From an uncultured SAR324 cluster bacterium (lineage in GTDB: Bacteria; SAR324; NAC60-12), in assembly GCA_905182865.1 (NCBI GenBank), contig CAJJCY010000003.1:329740-393739 (forward strand): DNA of 64,000 bases, in the 5' to 3' direction. The translations under genes and the position numbers were made by a program. Below are positions 39,816 to 49,946 of this stretch, piece after piece; position 1 is the stretch's first letter; every line of letters begins with the position of its first letter. The notes beneath the pieces are model-generated. The model was given only the letters and a program-made list of their open reading frames with translations. It searched no databases and was not told the DNA's origin.

Positions 39816-40385
39816 TTACCATGACCATACATGAGGAACTTCATCTTTTCTGTCTTGAATTCCACTTAATAAACCAACGACATCTCCTGCATCCATACGG
39901 CCTAATCCTCCATCACTGTATACGCAAGAAATCACTTTTTTTAAGTTACAATCAATTACAAATTCTGCGGGTTGCATGAAATCTTTGCTCGCCCCCATAT
40001 AATAATATTTGTCTTTTTGTTCTGCATGATAGTACCAGTATGCGCCTAGCGTCTGGGCAATTTCAGGAGTAACCCCATAACAAAATGTAAACGGCATTGC
40101 TTTTCCACGATTTGGAAAGCATTTGCCTTCTGCCGCAAGTTTTGTGTCCTCAAGACTGTCCACGTTTGCAGCAACAATTGAAGCTCCTAAGCGCTCAAAA
40201 AGAACACTATGCTTTCTGTACCCTTCTAACTGAAGGGTGCATTTGGGTCACCACGCACCCCTGAAAAAAAGCAAGATACAATATTTTGAGTTAATATCAT
40301 CGGGAATGGTGATTGTTTTGTTCTCAATATCTGTCAATGAGATTTTCGGAAAATCTGCGCCTATTTTTAGCCTATTAGTATCCAT
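39816..40385 (-). CDS. Peroxiredoxin-like (AhpC/TSA, thioredoxin-fold) protein, candidate selenoprotein with in-frame UGA
   Basis: Probable thiol/selenol peroxidase or redoxin. From the ATG at 40385 (AAGGA 6 nt upstream) to the TAA at 39816 the frame is open for 189 codons except one TGA at 40250-40248, codon 46. The context is FFRGAW-UGA-PKC, exactly where homologues have the resolving motif W-C-P-x-C, so the residue would be selenocysteine in U46-x2-C49. A perfect hairpin starts 9 nt after the UGA (separate entry). The downstream part (ANVDSLEDTKLAAE, EFVIDCNLKKVISCVY) continues the redoxin fold. The gene is AT-rich between GC-rich neighbours. The alternative is a TGC-to-TGA nonsense mutation; the hairpin argues against it. 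Confidence 0.8.
40220..40250 (-). promoter_or_regulatory. Bacterial SECIS element with its UGA codon
   Basis: On the minus strand the UGA at 40250-40248 is followed after 9 nt by ACCCTTCAGTTAGAAGGGT: a 7-bp perfect stem (40238-40232 with 40226-40220) and loop AGTTA with G in its second position. The UGA-to-loop distance is 16 nt. These match the general bacterial SECIS model (16-37 nt, G in the first two loop bases). Confidence 0.78.
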
Positions 40386-40486
40386 ATTCAGTCCTTTTCA
40401 AAAAGGGTTTAGTCATGGGATTCAGTCACGCGACCAAATCCTTTAGGGTTTGTTTTACACTGGCGTCCTGAAAGTGCAACTTGCGT

Positions 40487-41866
40487 TTAGCCAGCAGGCC
40501 TGATGTTCTGGTTGACCCGGAACAGGTTTGCCGGATCGTATTTTTGCTTGATGGCCACCAGACGTTTGTAATTTGAGCCGTAGGTGGCTTTCACACGGTC
40601 CTCTCCTTCCTCCATCATAAAATTCACATACGCCCCACCCGCCGAGTGAGGATGCAACGCCTCCCAGTATTCCTTCGCCCACGTTGAGATTGCTTCCGTA
40701 TTGGCGGGGTCCGAGTCTACGCCCACGATGACCTCAGACCACTTGGCTTGGCGGTGCCCCCACGGCGTATCATCCGGGCCAACCTGATTGGGCTTGCCAT
40801 CAATGGGATACAGGTGCATGGCGGATTGCCACGAAGGCATTTCAAAACCATGCTTCACATGCAGGTCAATGGCTTCGTCAGTCAATTCGTTGAAAAAATC
40901 CCCTTTCCAGTACCAGTGCATTCCCGGAGGGTAGAGGGCGTCAAAGGCACCTTGCAGGGCCGGGTAAGGCATGGGCTGAATGCCGTACATCGCAGGAGGG
41001 CCAAATTCCTTAACGGGCTGGAACACCGCCTCGGCTTCTGACTCAGGACCAGTGTAGCACCAGACGACCCCGCACATCTTCTTCATGTGCAACTCTTCCG
41101 GGAAAGGTGGACCGGGGGGCACAGTCATAATCGCAAAGAATCCGTAGAGGTTTTCCGGGGCTTGCTGCATGAAATCACGGAACCAGCGCATCGCCTCGGT
41201 GGCTTGCTCTTGGTGCCAAAGGGTGGGTCCGCCAACGATGGTGTGAACGGGATGCAACTGGAAGCGGAACTCGGTGACAACGCCAAAATTTCCGCCACCA
41301 CCTCGTATGGCCCAGAAGAGGTCTTGGTTTTCCTCAGCACTAACTGTCACAAAGCTGCCATCAGCCAGCACCATGTCCGCTGACAGCAGATTGTCAATCG
41401 TGAGGCCGTACTTGCACGTCAGGTACCCATGTCCGCCTCCGAGAGTCAGTCCGCCAACCCCGGTGGTTGAGACGATCCCACTGGGAGTGGCCAATCCGAA
41501 GGCATGAGTTGCATGGTCAACATCACCCCAAGTGCAACCTCCTCCAACTTGTACGGTACTCGCTTGCGGATCGACGCGTGTGTACTTAATGGCTGACATG
41601 TCGATGACCAGACCATCGTCGCATGTACCCAAGCCAGGACCGTTGTGGCCACCTCCACGAATCGCGACAAGCAGATCGTTCTCGCGAGCGATGTTGACTG
41701 CTGCCATGACATCGGCCACATCCGCACAACGTGCAATCAAACCCGGACGGCGGTCAATCATGGCATTGTAAATCTTACAGGCTTCATCGTAACCTTCATC
41801 ACCTGGCTGGATGAGCTGGCCGCGTAAGTTTGCTTTAAATTCTTCTATCGTTGCTTGATCAATCAT
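40487..41866 (-). CDS. FAD-linked oxidase, berberine-bridge-enzyme-like
   Basis: Flavoprotein oxidase or dehydrogenase of unknown substrate. The 459 residues have the PCMH FAD domain (AAVNIARENDLLVAIRGGGHNGPGLGT, where the His after GGG is the usual covalent FAD anchor; GVGGLTLGGGHGYLTCKYGLTIDNLLSADMVLADG; AIRGGGGNFGVVTEF) and the C-terminal BBE segment YDPANLFRVNQNI. The second covalent anchor Cys of bicovalent enzymes (G-x-C-P-T-V-G) is replaced by STTGVGG, so FAD is probably held by His only. The gene is GC-rich like the cyclases on either side. All four minus-strand genes here run in the same direction. Confidence 0.9.
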   Translation of the reverse strand: MIDQATIEEFKANLRGQLIQPGDEGYDEACKIYNAMIDRRPGLIARCADVADVMAAVNIARENDLLVAIRGGGHNGPGLGTCDDGLVIDMSAIKYTRVDPQASTVQVGGGCTWGDVDHATHAFGLATPSGIVSTTGVGGLTLGGGHGYLTCKYGLTIDNLLSADMVLADGSFVTVSAEENQDLFWAIRGGGGNFGVVTEFRFQLHPVHTIVGGPTLWHQEQATEAMRWFRDFMQQAPENLYGFFAIMTVPPGPPFPEELHMKKMCGVVWCYTGPESEAEAVFQPVKEFGPPAMYGIQPMPYPALQGAFDALYPPGMHWYWKGDFFNELTDEAIDLHVKHGFEMPSWQSAMHLYPIDGKPNQVGPDDTPWGHRQAKWSEVIVGVDSDPANTEAISTWAKEYWEALHPHSAGGAYVNFMMEEGEDRVKATYGSNYKRLVAIKQKYDPANLFRVNQNIRPAG

Positions 41867-42067
41867 AATGTTCTCCTATATATTATAATTTTGCCGTTAA
41901 TCAACGAATCCCCACAAACGGAAGGATCTTGGGAATACAGAAGTCTCGAGATAGAAACCAAAAGGGCTTACTCAGATTTCAAAAAACTGATTCATGAATG
42001 TTTCTCTGTGAACCCGAGCATACTTGAATAATTTTAGATTATCAATACTTTTTCATCGTTCCGGATG

Positions 42068-43891
42068 TCATTCATCAGTTTCCCAACCCGCCTTGACCAG
42101 TCCTTCAATGATGGGATCTGCCAGTGCAGAGTTGGGTACGAAGATGCGGCGGTAGTCGTCACGGGTTTTTAGGTTTGGACGCAGGGTGAGGTAGCGGTCC
42201 AATGCATCCTTGGCCTCCTGACCACGTTCCAAGTGTCCCAGCACCGCCGCCCGAAACCCCAGCATGAGCCCTACTTTATGCTGGCGCAACGCCTTGTCAA
42301 TCACCACCAGCGCCTCTTCATACCTCCCCTGTCCTAACAAGGCAAAATAAAGCGTCCCATAAAAGTGGTTCAAATCCGGATCCGCCGGGCTTAGTTCAAT
42401 TCCATTGAGGATTGACTCTTCCCCTTGTTGAAAATCTCCAGAATGAACCTGGGCTAAAGAAAGCATAGAGAGACTGAACGCATAGCTGGGGTTTAACTTA
42501 ACCGCCCGCTGGGCATAGTCCAAGGCGGTGGGATGGTCCCCTTGAAAGAAGTAGGCCGCAGAAATACTCATCAAAGCCAGCGGGTTTTCATGGTTCAGGC
42601 TCTCAGCCTTGCGGCCATGTGCCATAATCTCGTCCAGCGTTTGTTCAGGATCTTTCGTTATTCGTTGAACCAGTTCCCACATGCTGCATAACCCCAGGAA
42701 GGCATGAGCATCTGAGTGGGAGGGTTCCATTTCTATCGCCCGTTGGAAGTGTTGGCGTGCCTGAGTGAGTCCGTCGTCTTCGTAGTCGGTTCGCTGGCGT
42801 TCGTGGAAGCTTCGCAACCCTTGCAGGTACTCCTCCCACGCGCTTAGGTTTTCAGGGCGTTTGCGGACGAGACGGTTCTGCTCGTGTCCCGTCACAGATG
42901 GGGCAACCCTCCGGGCAATAGCCTCGGAGACCTCATCTTGCACATCAAAGATGTCCTCCAGCGTGCGGTCCCACTTCTCTGACCAGAGGTGGTGGTCCTC
43001 CTCAGCATCAATCAACTGCGCGGTGATGCGCACACGGTTGCCACCCTTGCGTACACTGCCCTCCACGATGTAGTGTGCGCCTAGTTCCTGTGCGACCTGC
43101 TTGAGGTTGTGCGACTCCCCCCGGAAGGTGAAGCTTGAGTTGCGGGAGATCACCGGAAAAGTGCGCCAGAGCGAGAGGTTCGTGATGATGTCTTCGGTGA
43201 TGCCGTCCGCGAAGTACTCCTGCTCCGGATCGCCGCCCATGTTCGTGAAGGGCAGCACGGCAATAGCGGGAACCTTGGTTTCAGTGGTGGCAGGGGCTGA
43301 CGCGGCTGGCGGTGTCGGCTCTGCGGGCGTTGGTACTGTGAAGGCTTCAAGTACTTTTGAGGAACTGCCGATTTCGACCATGAAGGTGTGAACCGGCTCC
43401 TCGATGTTTTTCATCTCCTGGGGTCCCGAGCTTACAAAACCCAGGTCGAGTTTGCGACGGACCTCGTCGTGAAACTTCCCGGAAACACAGATGCCACCCG
43501 GCTCAGCTAGGGGTTCCAGCCGTGCTGCGACATTGACGCCGTCCCCATAGAGGTTGTCACCCTCCACAATCACGTCCCCAAGATTCAACCCTACGCGGAA
43601 CTGCATCTGGTCCTCAGGGGCCACCTCATTGTTGCGGTCCCGCATGTTTCTCTGAAACTCGACCGCCGCCACGATCGCATCCACCGGGCTGGCGAACTCT
43701 GCGATCACGGAATCTCCAGCACTGCCGAAGACACGTCCGTGGTAGGTCTCGATGGACTCGTCGGTGATAGCACGGCAGGCTTTGAGGTTGTGTAGCGTTC
43801 GATCCTCATTCTCACCCATTTTCTTGCTGAATCCGACAATATCGGCAGCAAGAATCGCGGCTAATTTTCTTCGTGGTTTCTGTTCACTCAT
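42068..43891 (-). CDS. Class III adenylate/guanylate cyclase with TolB-like domain and TPR repeats, copy 2
   Basis: Probable cyclic-nucleotide producing signalling protein. The 607 residues contain a cyclase domain (about 10-185; metal-binding Asp in AADIVGFS and in GSAGDSVIAEF; VNVAARLE near the transition-state residues), a TolB/FlgO-like domain (about 215-345, IAVLPFTNMGGDPEQEYFADGITEDI) and TPR repeats (about 360-600). No transmembrane segment is evident, so it is probably cytosolic. It is a close paralogue of the broken copy at 37946-39797, and the two flank the oxidase and the peroxiredoxin-like gene. Nucleotide specificity cannot be told from the sequence. Confidence 0.9.
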   Translation of the reverse strand: MSEQKPRRKLAAILAADIVGFSKKMGENEDRTLHNLKACRAITDESIETYHGRVFGSAGDSVIAEFASPVDAIVAAVEFQRNMRDRNNEVAPEDQMQFRVGLNLGDVIVEGDNLYGDGVNVAARLEPLAEPGGICVSGKFHDEVRRKLDLGFVSSGPQEMKNIEEPVHTFMVEIGSSSKVLEAFTVPTPAEPTPPAASAPATTETKVPAIAVLPFTNMGGDPEQEYFADGITEDIITNLSLWRTFPVISRNSSFTFRGESHNLKQVAQELGAHYIVEGSVRKGGNRVRITAQLIDAEEDHHLWSEKWDRTLEDIFDVQDEVSEAIARRVAPSVTGHEQNRLVRKRPENLSAWEEYLQGLRSFHERQRTDYEDDGLTQARQHFQRAIEMEPSHSDAHAFLGLCSMWELVQRITKDPEQTLDEIMAHGRKAESLNHENPLALMSISAAYFFQGDHPTALDYAQRAVKLNPSYAFSLSMLSLAQVHSGDFQQGEESILNGIELSPADPDLNHFYGTLYFALLGQGRYEEALVVIDKALRQHKVGLMLGFRAAVLGHLERGQEAKDALDRYLTLRPNLKTRDDYRRIFVPNSALADPIIEGLVKAGWETDE

Positions 43892-44061
43892 GGTTCTTCA
43901 AACTTAAAAAACAGGAGTAATAATATTACAGCTCCGACAACTGGAGATTATACATCGGTTTGAATGATCTTAAAACACAAAAAACATTTCAGAGCCAATC
44001 ATTGCAGCTAAGAATTTGCTCTTGGAAAAAGTCGTAGTTGAAAGATACTCAAATTAGCTTG

Positions 44062-45072
44062 TTATCCCCACAATTCTGGTGATGGAGGTTGAACAATGCT
44101 TCCGTCATATTTCATTGGAAAAGGTCTGTCTTCATAAAGATAAAGCGGTGCATCAAGGTCAACAATTTTTGCACGCTGTGCAATAATAAATGCTGGTGCG
44201 ATTCCCAGTGAAGTTGCGGACATACAGCCCACCATTGTCCGGAATCCCTTCGATTCTGCTGCGTCTTGTAATCGTAACGCTTCGGTGAGTCCTCCGGTTT
44301 TATCCAGTTTAATATTAACGAATTCATATAGTCCCACTAAACGATCAAGGTCAGCGGTGTCGTGACAGGATTCATCGGCACAGATCGGAATGGGATGGTC
44401 CAGTGTTTTCAAAACACTGTCGTAATCTGCCGGAAAAGGCTGTTCAATCATTTCCACTCCAAGCTGCATTAATTCTGGAACATAACGATTAAAATGTTCT
44501 GGAGTCCAAGCCTCATTTGCATCAACCACCAAGCGTGTTTCTGGAGCATATTTTCTGATTGCTTGTAGTCGCTCCAAGTCGCCTTCGCCGGAGAGTTTAA
44601 TTTTTAAAATTGGTCTTTGGGCATTTTTCTGCGCGAGGTCACCCATTTTTTCTGGGGTATCTACACCGAGTGAATACACAGTTGTTACGTTTTCAGGTTC
44701 CGAAAAAGTTCCCTTTCCCAAATGCAGAAAAATTTCCGGCAGTTCCCAGACTCTTTTTCCGGTAAGTTTTGCTTCCAAATCCCAGAGTGCGCAATCCACT
44801 GCATTCCTGGCTGCGCCTTTTGGTATTATTTGCTGCAGTTCTGTGCGGCTTAAACCGTCTTCCAGTTGGCTTCGAATATTTTCAATCAGCATTTCTGACT
44901 GAGACACAGACTCTTGGTTGTGTTCAGTCGGAGTGGCTTCACCACATCCTCTGCAGCTGTTTTGTTCCAATTCAACGACAACTACATCGAAATTATCGTC
45001 ACTTCCTCTTGAAATTGCAAAAGGTTCCTCACTCCAGTTTTCAGTTTTGACGGTAAGTTTTCGGCTAGACAT
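44062..45072 (-). CDS. Dipeptide epimerase (L-Ala-D/L-Glu epimerase type), enolase superfamily
   Basis: Probably racemises L-Ala-L/D-Glu from murein peptides. The start at 45072 (MSSRKLTVKTENW) is chosen because the longer frame would overlap the upstream acyltransferase; this gives 336 residues. Enolase-superfamily residues are visible: ILKIKLSG with the K-x-K bases, VVDANEAW, IEQPF and ADES metal ligands, and the second base Lys in NIKLDKTGG. The C-terminal GCMSATSLGIAPA fits dipeptide epimerases and muconate-type enzymes. It follows the LpxL-like gene by 29 nt on the same strand. Confidence 0.87.
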   Translation of the reverse strand: MSSRKLTVKTENWSEEPFAISRGSDDNFDVVVVELEQNSCRGCGEATPTEHNQESVSQSEMLIENIRSQLEDGLSRTELQQIIPKGAARNAVDCALWDLEAKLTGKRVWELPEIFLHLGKGTFSEPENVTTVYSLGVDTPEKMGDLAQKNAQRPILKIKLSGEGDLERLQAIRKYAPETRLVVDANEAWTPEHFNRYVPELMQLGVEMIEQPFPADYDSVLKTLDHPIPICADESCHDTADLDRLVGLYEFVNIKLDKTGGLTEALRLQDAAESKGFRTMVGCMSATSLGIAPAFIIAQRAKIVDLDAPLYLYEDRPFPMKYDGSIVQPPSPELWG

Positions 45073-45101
45073 AGAATATTTTTGTTCTTTAAAAGTTGAT
45101 A

Positions 45102-46034
45102 TTAATATATATCTTCCGGATCTTCCTGAGGTCGTGCGCGCCAACGACGATGCATCCAGAAATATTGTTCAGGATATTTCCTGATCACATTTTCTAAAGC
45201 AGAAGTGATTTTTTGGGTTATTGCCAGTGTATCTTTTTCCTGTTCTCCAGAAAGATCAAAATTAATGCGCTGAAATGATATTTCTAAATAATCACCAACA
45301 TAAGGACATGTTACTAGTACAACCGGACTTTTCCGCAACAAATGAAAGGCGGCTGTTCCTTTGCTGGAGGAAGCAAGTTTTTCAAAAAAGTTTACAAAAA
45401 GATCAGATTTATTGTCGTTTTGATCGATCAGCATTGCAATGATTTTATTGGCCGCAAGTGCTCTCCCCATTTGCAGGGTGGCTCTTTTACCTTTATCAAT
45501 AGTTTCAACTCCAAAATTGGCACGCGCAGTATTTTGAAGTTTGTTAGTAAGCGGATTGGTTTGCCGACCGACATACATGGTAACGGGGTACCCCAGTTCT
45601 GCCAGGGCGGGTGGAATCATTTCCCAATTACCAAAGTGTCCACTGATCAGAAGCACGCCCTTTTTTTCTGATAAAGCTTGATCCAGTATTTCCAGATTAT
45701 GAAATTTTGCGATTTCTGAGGTACGACCTTTCCAAGCATCCATGTGCAAAACGTCCATACAAAAACGTGCAAACCATCGGTAGTTTGCACGTGCAATTTG
45801 TTTCCGTTCTACAGTTGATAATTTTGGAAAAGCGAGATCCAGATTGATTGCGACTATACTCCTGCAAATGCGCAAACCATGATAAAGTAAGTTATCAAGC
45901 AGTATTGTACCACGCCGCCGCGTTTTTTTTGATGCACCTTTGCCCCAACGTTTTAAGCTGTTGAAAAGTGTAAATTCAAGGCGGTGGTGAAATTTTAATT
46001 TTTCTGGTGTAAGTTTGCTGTTGCTATCAGACAT
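45102..46034 (-). CDS. Lipid A biosynthesis acyltransferase, LpxL/HtrB type
   Basis: Adds a secondary acyl chain to lipid A at the inner membrane. The 310 residues have the catalytic block SGHFGNWEM (His-x4-Glu) near 132-140, and YPVTMYVGRQTNPL and GTAAFHLLRKSPVVLV as further family segments. The C-terminal YFWMHRRWRARPQ is typical. The usual N-terminal membrane helix is weak here. It is transcribed with the dipeptide epimerase and divergently from lepA. The chain-length specificity is not inferable. Confidence 0.88.
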   Translation of the reverse strand: MSDSNSKLTPEKLKFHHRLEFTLFNSLKRWGKGASKKTRRRGTILLDNLLYHGLRICRSIVAINLDLAFPKLSTVERKQIARANYRWFARFCMDVLHMDAWKGRTSEIAKFHNLEILDQALSEKKGVLLISGHFGNWEMIPPALAELGYPVTMYVGRQTNPLTNKLQNTARANFGVETIDKGKRATLQMGRALAANKIIAMLIDQNDNKSDLFVNFFEKLASSSKGTAAFHLLRKSPVVLVTCPYVGDYLEISFQRINFDLSGEQEKDTLAITQKITSALENVIRKYPEQYFWMHRRWRARPQEDPEDIY

Positions 46035-46364
46035 TTTCAGATTGAGAGATTTCGTGAATCTTTAACAAAACAATAACAGATTCAGCCCAACTTGAAAACC
46101 AGAATACTCTTTTTCAATCCTGCAAGTAATGCTTCTTAAATTAATGCAGAAAGCAGTCTGGACTCGATATTATGATACAAGTGTGTCATTTTATATCTAA
46201 GAGTTTGTCACTATTACAAGCAAAAATATAAATAATTTATTATGACTGTCGATTGTCTGCACATCTAAAATTGCCAATCTGTCAGAAGAGTTGCGAACTA
46301 TTAAATAATTGTAAAATCATCATGTCCTGACTGGATGGTAATATTAATATTTCTATAATAATAC
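46035..46364. other. Divergent intergenic region between the acyltransferase and lepA
   Basis: No gene, tRNA or riboswitch is seen. TATAAT at 46354-46359 lies only 5 bp before the lepA ATG, so if it is a -10 the lepA mRNA would be nearly leaderless; no good -35 is visible at 16-18 bp. Confidence 0.4.
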
Positions 46365-48225
46365 ATGAAGAAAACAACACCTGATCCCAGCCTTATCCGG
46401 AACTTCTCAATTATTGCTCATATCGATCACGGGAAATCCACCTTAGCTGACTGTTTAATGAAAGAGACAGGTGCAGTTTCAGAACGTGAAGCGCAAGAGC
46501 AACTGCTGGATAACATGGATATTGAGCGTGAACGAGGAATTACTATTAAAGCTCAGAGCGTTAGATTGAACTATCTGGCAAAGACGGAAAGACATAGATT
46601 TAATATCATTGATACTCCCGGACATGTTGATTTTACTTATGAAGTCTCCCGGTCTTTGGCGGCATGTGAAGGAGCATTACTGGTTGTTGATGCAGCACAG
46701 GGCGTGGAGGCGCAGACCTTGGCTAATGTTTATATGGCCATTGAAAACGATTTGGAAGTAGTGCCTGTTTTGAACAAAATTGATCTGCCTACAGCAGAAC
46801 CGGACAGAGTTAGCAAGAAATTGAAGACTATGATTGGTATTAATGCTAGCTCCGCACCCCTCGTTAGTGCGAAGACGGGAGTTGGTATTGAAGACCTCTT
46901 GGATATGCTGGTATTAGACATACCCCCGCCAGAAGGTGACCCCTCTGCTCCATTGCAGGCCCTTATTGTTGACTCATGGTTTGATTCATATCTTGGAGTT
47001 GTTTCTTTGATAAGGATTATAGATGGCACAAGTCAAACAGGTCAAAAATGTTAAAATTTACTCTACTGGCAAAATCATAGAGTGCTGAGTGTCAGCTGGG
47101 TATTTACTCCTTCTCCTGAGGAAGTTCTGAACTCTGGTTCAGCGGGCGAAGTAGGTTATTTAGTGCTTCATTAAGACTATTGGTGCACCAAAATTCGGAG
47201 ATACGTCTGACTGAAGTAGGGGATCAGTCACCAAACCATTGGCAGGTTATGCAGAAGCTAAATCCGATGGTTTTTAGCCTCATGTTTCCTGTTGAGCTCA
47301 GATGACTATGAAGAGTTTAGAGATGCATTATCGTAAACTTATATTAAATGATTCTTCTTGAGTTTATGAACCCGAAAGTCTCTGATGCACTTGGCTTTGG
47401 ATTTCGATGTGGTTTTCTTGGAACTCTTCATATGGAGATTATACAGGAACGTCTTGAACGAGAGTTTGACCTAGACCTTATCTCTACTGCGCCAAGTCGT
47501 TTCTTATCATGCTTATACCAATAAAAATCCAGATGCTATATTACTGGTGAACAATCCATCAGACTTGCCTGAACCTTCTAGTTTAAATAGAGTGGAAGAG
47601 CCTTACATTAAGGCGTCAATTATTACAAAATCAGATTTTGTAGGATCCGTAATGTCACTTTGTATCGGTAAACGAGGACAGATCACCAACCAAACTTATT
47701 TAACGCCAGAAAGGGTTGAGTTGTCTTTTGATATGCCTTTAGCTGAAATTGTTTTCGATTTCTATGATCGTTTAAAAACAGTTTCAAAAGGATATGCTTC
47801 ATTTGATTACCACCCAATTGGAATGCGTGTTTCTAAATTAGTAAAAGTGGATGTGTTATTAAACGCAAGTCCTGTTGATGCCCTGTCTGCATTACTCCAT
47901 CAAGACAATGCCTATGATATCGGTAAAAAAATGTGTGAAAAATTACGCCAATTAATTCCACGACAACAATTTGATATCCCAATACAAGCTGCAATTGGAG
48001 CTAAAATTATTTCAAGAGAAACGGTAAAAGCACTTCGAAAAGATGTAACTGCAAAATGTTATGGAGGAGATATTTCTCGAAAACGTAAAGTTACTTAAAA
48101 AGCAAAAGATTGGTAAAAAAAGAATGAAGCAAGTTGGTAAGGTTGAGCTGCCTCAGGAAGCATTTATGGCAGTTTTGAAAATTGATCGATTAAACAAATT
48201 TAATTATGTACAAAATATAATATGA
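46365..48225 (+). pseudogene. lepA: Elongation factor 4 (LepA), frame broken many times in the middle
   Basis: Ribosome-associated GTPase. The first 229 residues are clean, with the P-loop [30 protein letters not shown] and NKIDLP. Between 47040 and 47550 coding pieces such as [58 protein letters not shown] appear in all three frames, with at least six single-base shifts. From 47547 the frame is clean again (EEPYIKASI...YPHIGMRV region), with a last shift near 48096 before the C-terminus [25 protein letters not shown]. The final TGA overlaps the next ATG. Conservation of every piece suggests sequence error. Confidence 0.85.
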
Positions 48226-49847
48226 GTCAAATTCGCCTCAATTCCAACCTTTCAACAAACAACGAACAAGTATCAATTGATCCTCAAAAGGTTGCTTTTA
48301 CTGAGTTAGATATCCAAAGCAAATTGCTACGTATGGACCAGGCATTATATGTTGTACAAAATGGAGAGGCTGTTGGTGTTTGCCTTGCTGAAGACCTGAA
48401 AGACTCTGTAGCCGGCACTTCGATGTCACTTTTATCACATGTTGAACCTATGCATGTGGGGCAGTTGGGTGACCCGGAATTTATGCGGGCTTACGGTATT
48501 AACATGGCGTACATGACTGGAGCGATGGCTAATGGTATTGCTTCAGAGGAGCTGGTAATTGCCTCCGGGAAAGTAGGATTGCTAAGCAGTTTTGGAGCTG
48601 CAGGCCTGGTGCCGCCCCGTATTGAAGAAGCAATCAACAAAATTCAGCATGCTTTACCAAATGGGCCATATGCCTTCAATCTCATCCATAGTCCCAGCGA
48701 AGATGCAATAGAACGCGGAGCAGTTGATTTATTTTTAAAGCATGGCGTGACAACAGTAGAGGCTTCGGCATTTCTCGGACTGACACCAAATATTGTGCGT
48801 TACCGGGCTGCTGGTTTAAGTCTCAACGCACAAAATCAGGTTGAGATTGGAAACAGGGTTATTGCTAAAATATCACGAACAGAAGTTGCCTCAAAATTTA
48901 TGATGCCTGCACCCGCAAGAATTCTTCAACAATTACTTTCAGAGGGAAGTATCACGGAAGAACAAGCTCGACTTGCAGCAAATATTCCCATGGCAGACGA
49001 CATCACTGTTGAAGCAGATTCTGGAGGACATACAGATAACCGCCCGCTGATTTTACTTCTTCCGACAATTTTAGCCTTGAGAGAGCAAATACAGGCAAAA
49101 TTTAGTTATAACCAGTCTATTCGCGTAGGAGCTGCGGGTGGAATTGGAAATCCGGCTTCTGCCCTGGCCGCCTTTATGATGGGTGCAGCTTATGTAGTGA
49201 CTGGTTCAGTCAATCAGTCCTGTGTGGAAGCTGCCGCCTCCGCGCACAGTAAAAGACTTTTAGCCCAGGCAGAAATGACAGATGTGATAATGGCTCCGGC
49301 AGCGGATATGTTTGAAATGGGTGTGGAATTACAGGTACTTAAGCGTGGTACAATGTTCCCAATGAGAGCAAAAAAACTGTATGAACTATATAAAAACTAT
49401 GAAAGCATCGAAGCAATTCCGCAAGAGGAGCGGGAAAAACTTGAGCAGCAGGTATTCAGGAGTTCAATTGAAGAAATATGGAGGCAAACGGAGGAGCATT
49501 TCAATGCCAGAGATCCTCATCAAATTGAACGAGTGAAGGATAACCCTAAGCGTAAAATGGCTCTGATTTTTCGTTGGTATCTTGGTTTGTCTTCTCGCTG
49601 GTCAAACTCTGGTGAACAGGGACGAGAGGCTGATTACCAAATTTGGGCCGGTCCGGCAATGGGTGCATTCAATTATTGGGTTAAGGGCTCATATTTGGAA
49701 GAAGTATCTAATCGGAAAACGGTAGAAGTGGGCTGGCACATTATGACTGGTGCAACATATTTGTATCGTCTCCGTCTTTTACAAATTAAGGGAATATGGC
49801 TCCCACCTGCATGTGAAATGTATGTACCTCAGCCTTTTTCTGTTTGA
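48222..49847 (+). CDS. pfaD: PfaD-family enoyl reductase / nitronate monooxygenase-like TIM barrel protein
   Basis: FMN-dependent TIM-barrel protein; in PUFA synthase clusters PfaD is the trans-acting enoyl reductase. The 541 residues contain [72 protein letters not shown] (FMN phosphate binding) and the C-terminal [15 protein letters not shown] typical of the family. It overlaps the lepA stop by 4 nt and is followed by a terminator. No pfaA-C or polyketide synthase genes are nearby, so whether it serves PUFA synthesis is unknown. Confidence 0.87.
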   Translation: MSQIRLNSNLSTNNEQVSIDPQKVAFTELDIQSKLLRMDQALYVVQNGEAVGVCLAEDLKDSVAGTSMSLLSHVEPMHVGQLGDPEFMRAYGINMAYMTGAMANGIASEELVIASGKVGLLSSFGAAGLVPPRIEEAINKIQHALPNGPYAFNLIHSPSEDAIERGAVDLFLKHGVTTVEASAFLGLTPNIVRYRAAGLSLNAQNQVEIGNRVIAKISRTEVASKFMMPAPARILQQLLSEGSITEEQARLAANIPMADDITVEADSGGHTDNRPLILLLPTILALREQIQAKFSYNQSIRVGAAGGIGNPASALAAFMMGAAYVVTGSVNQSCVEAAASAHSKRLLAQAEMTDVIMAPAADMFEMGVELQVLKRGTMFPMRAKKLYELYKNYESIEAIPQEEREKLEQQVFRSSIEEIWRQTEEHFNARDPHQIERVKDNPKRKMALIFRWYLGLSSRWSNSGEQGREADYQIWAGPAMGAFNYWVKGSYLEEVSNRKTVEVGWHIMTGATYLYRLRLLQIKGIWLPPACEMYVPQPFSV

Positions 49848-49905
49848 AGCTAACCAACTAAAAGTGCAAGTTTACCGGAAAGCTTTGTAGAGGAGCGACG
49901 CTTTT

Positions 49906-49936
49906 TCATGTCTTGTGTTCTTTATCGGAGACATGA
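49906..49936 (+). other. Stem-loop after pfaD
   Basis: TCATGTCT at 49906-49913 pairs perfectly with AGACATGA at 49929-49936 around a 15-nt loop. It precedes the terminator hairpin. Confidence 0.5.
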
Positions 49937-49946
49937 TAGATTTTAA

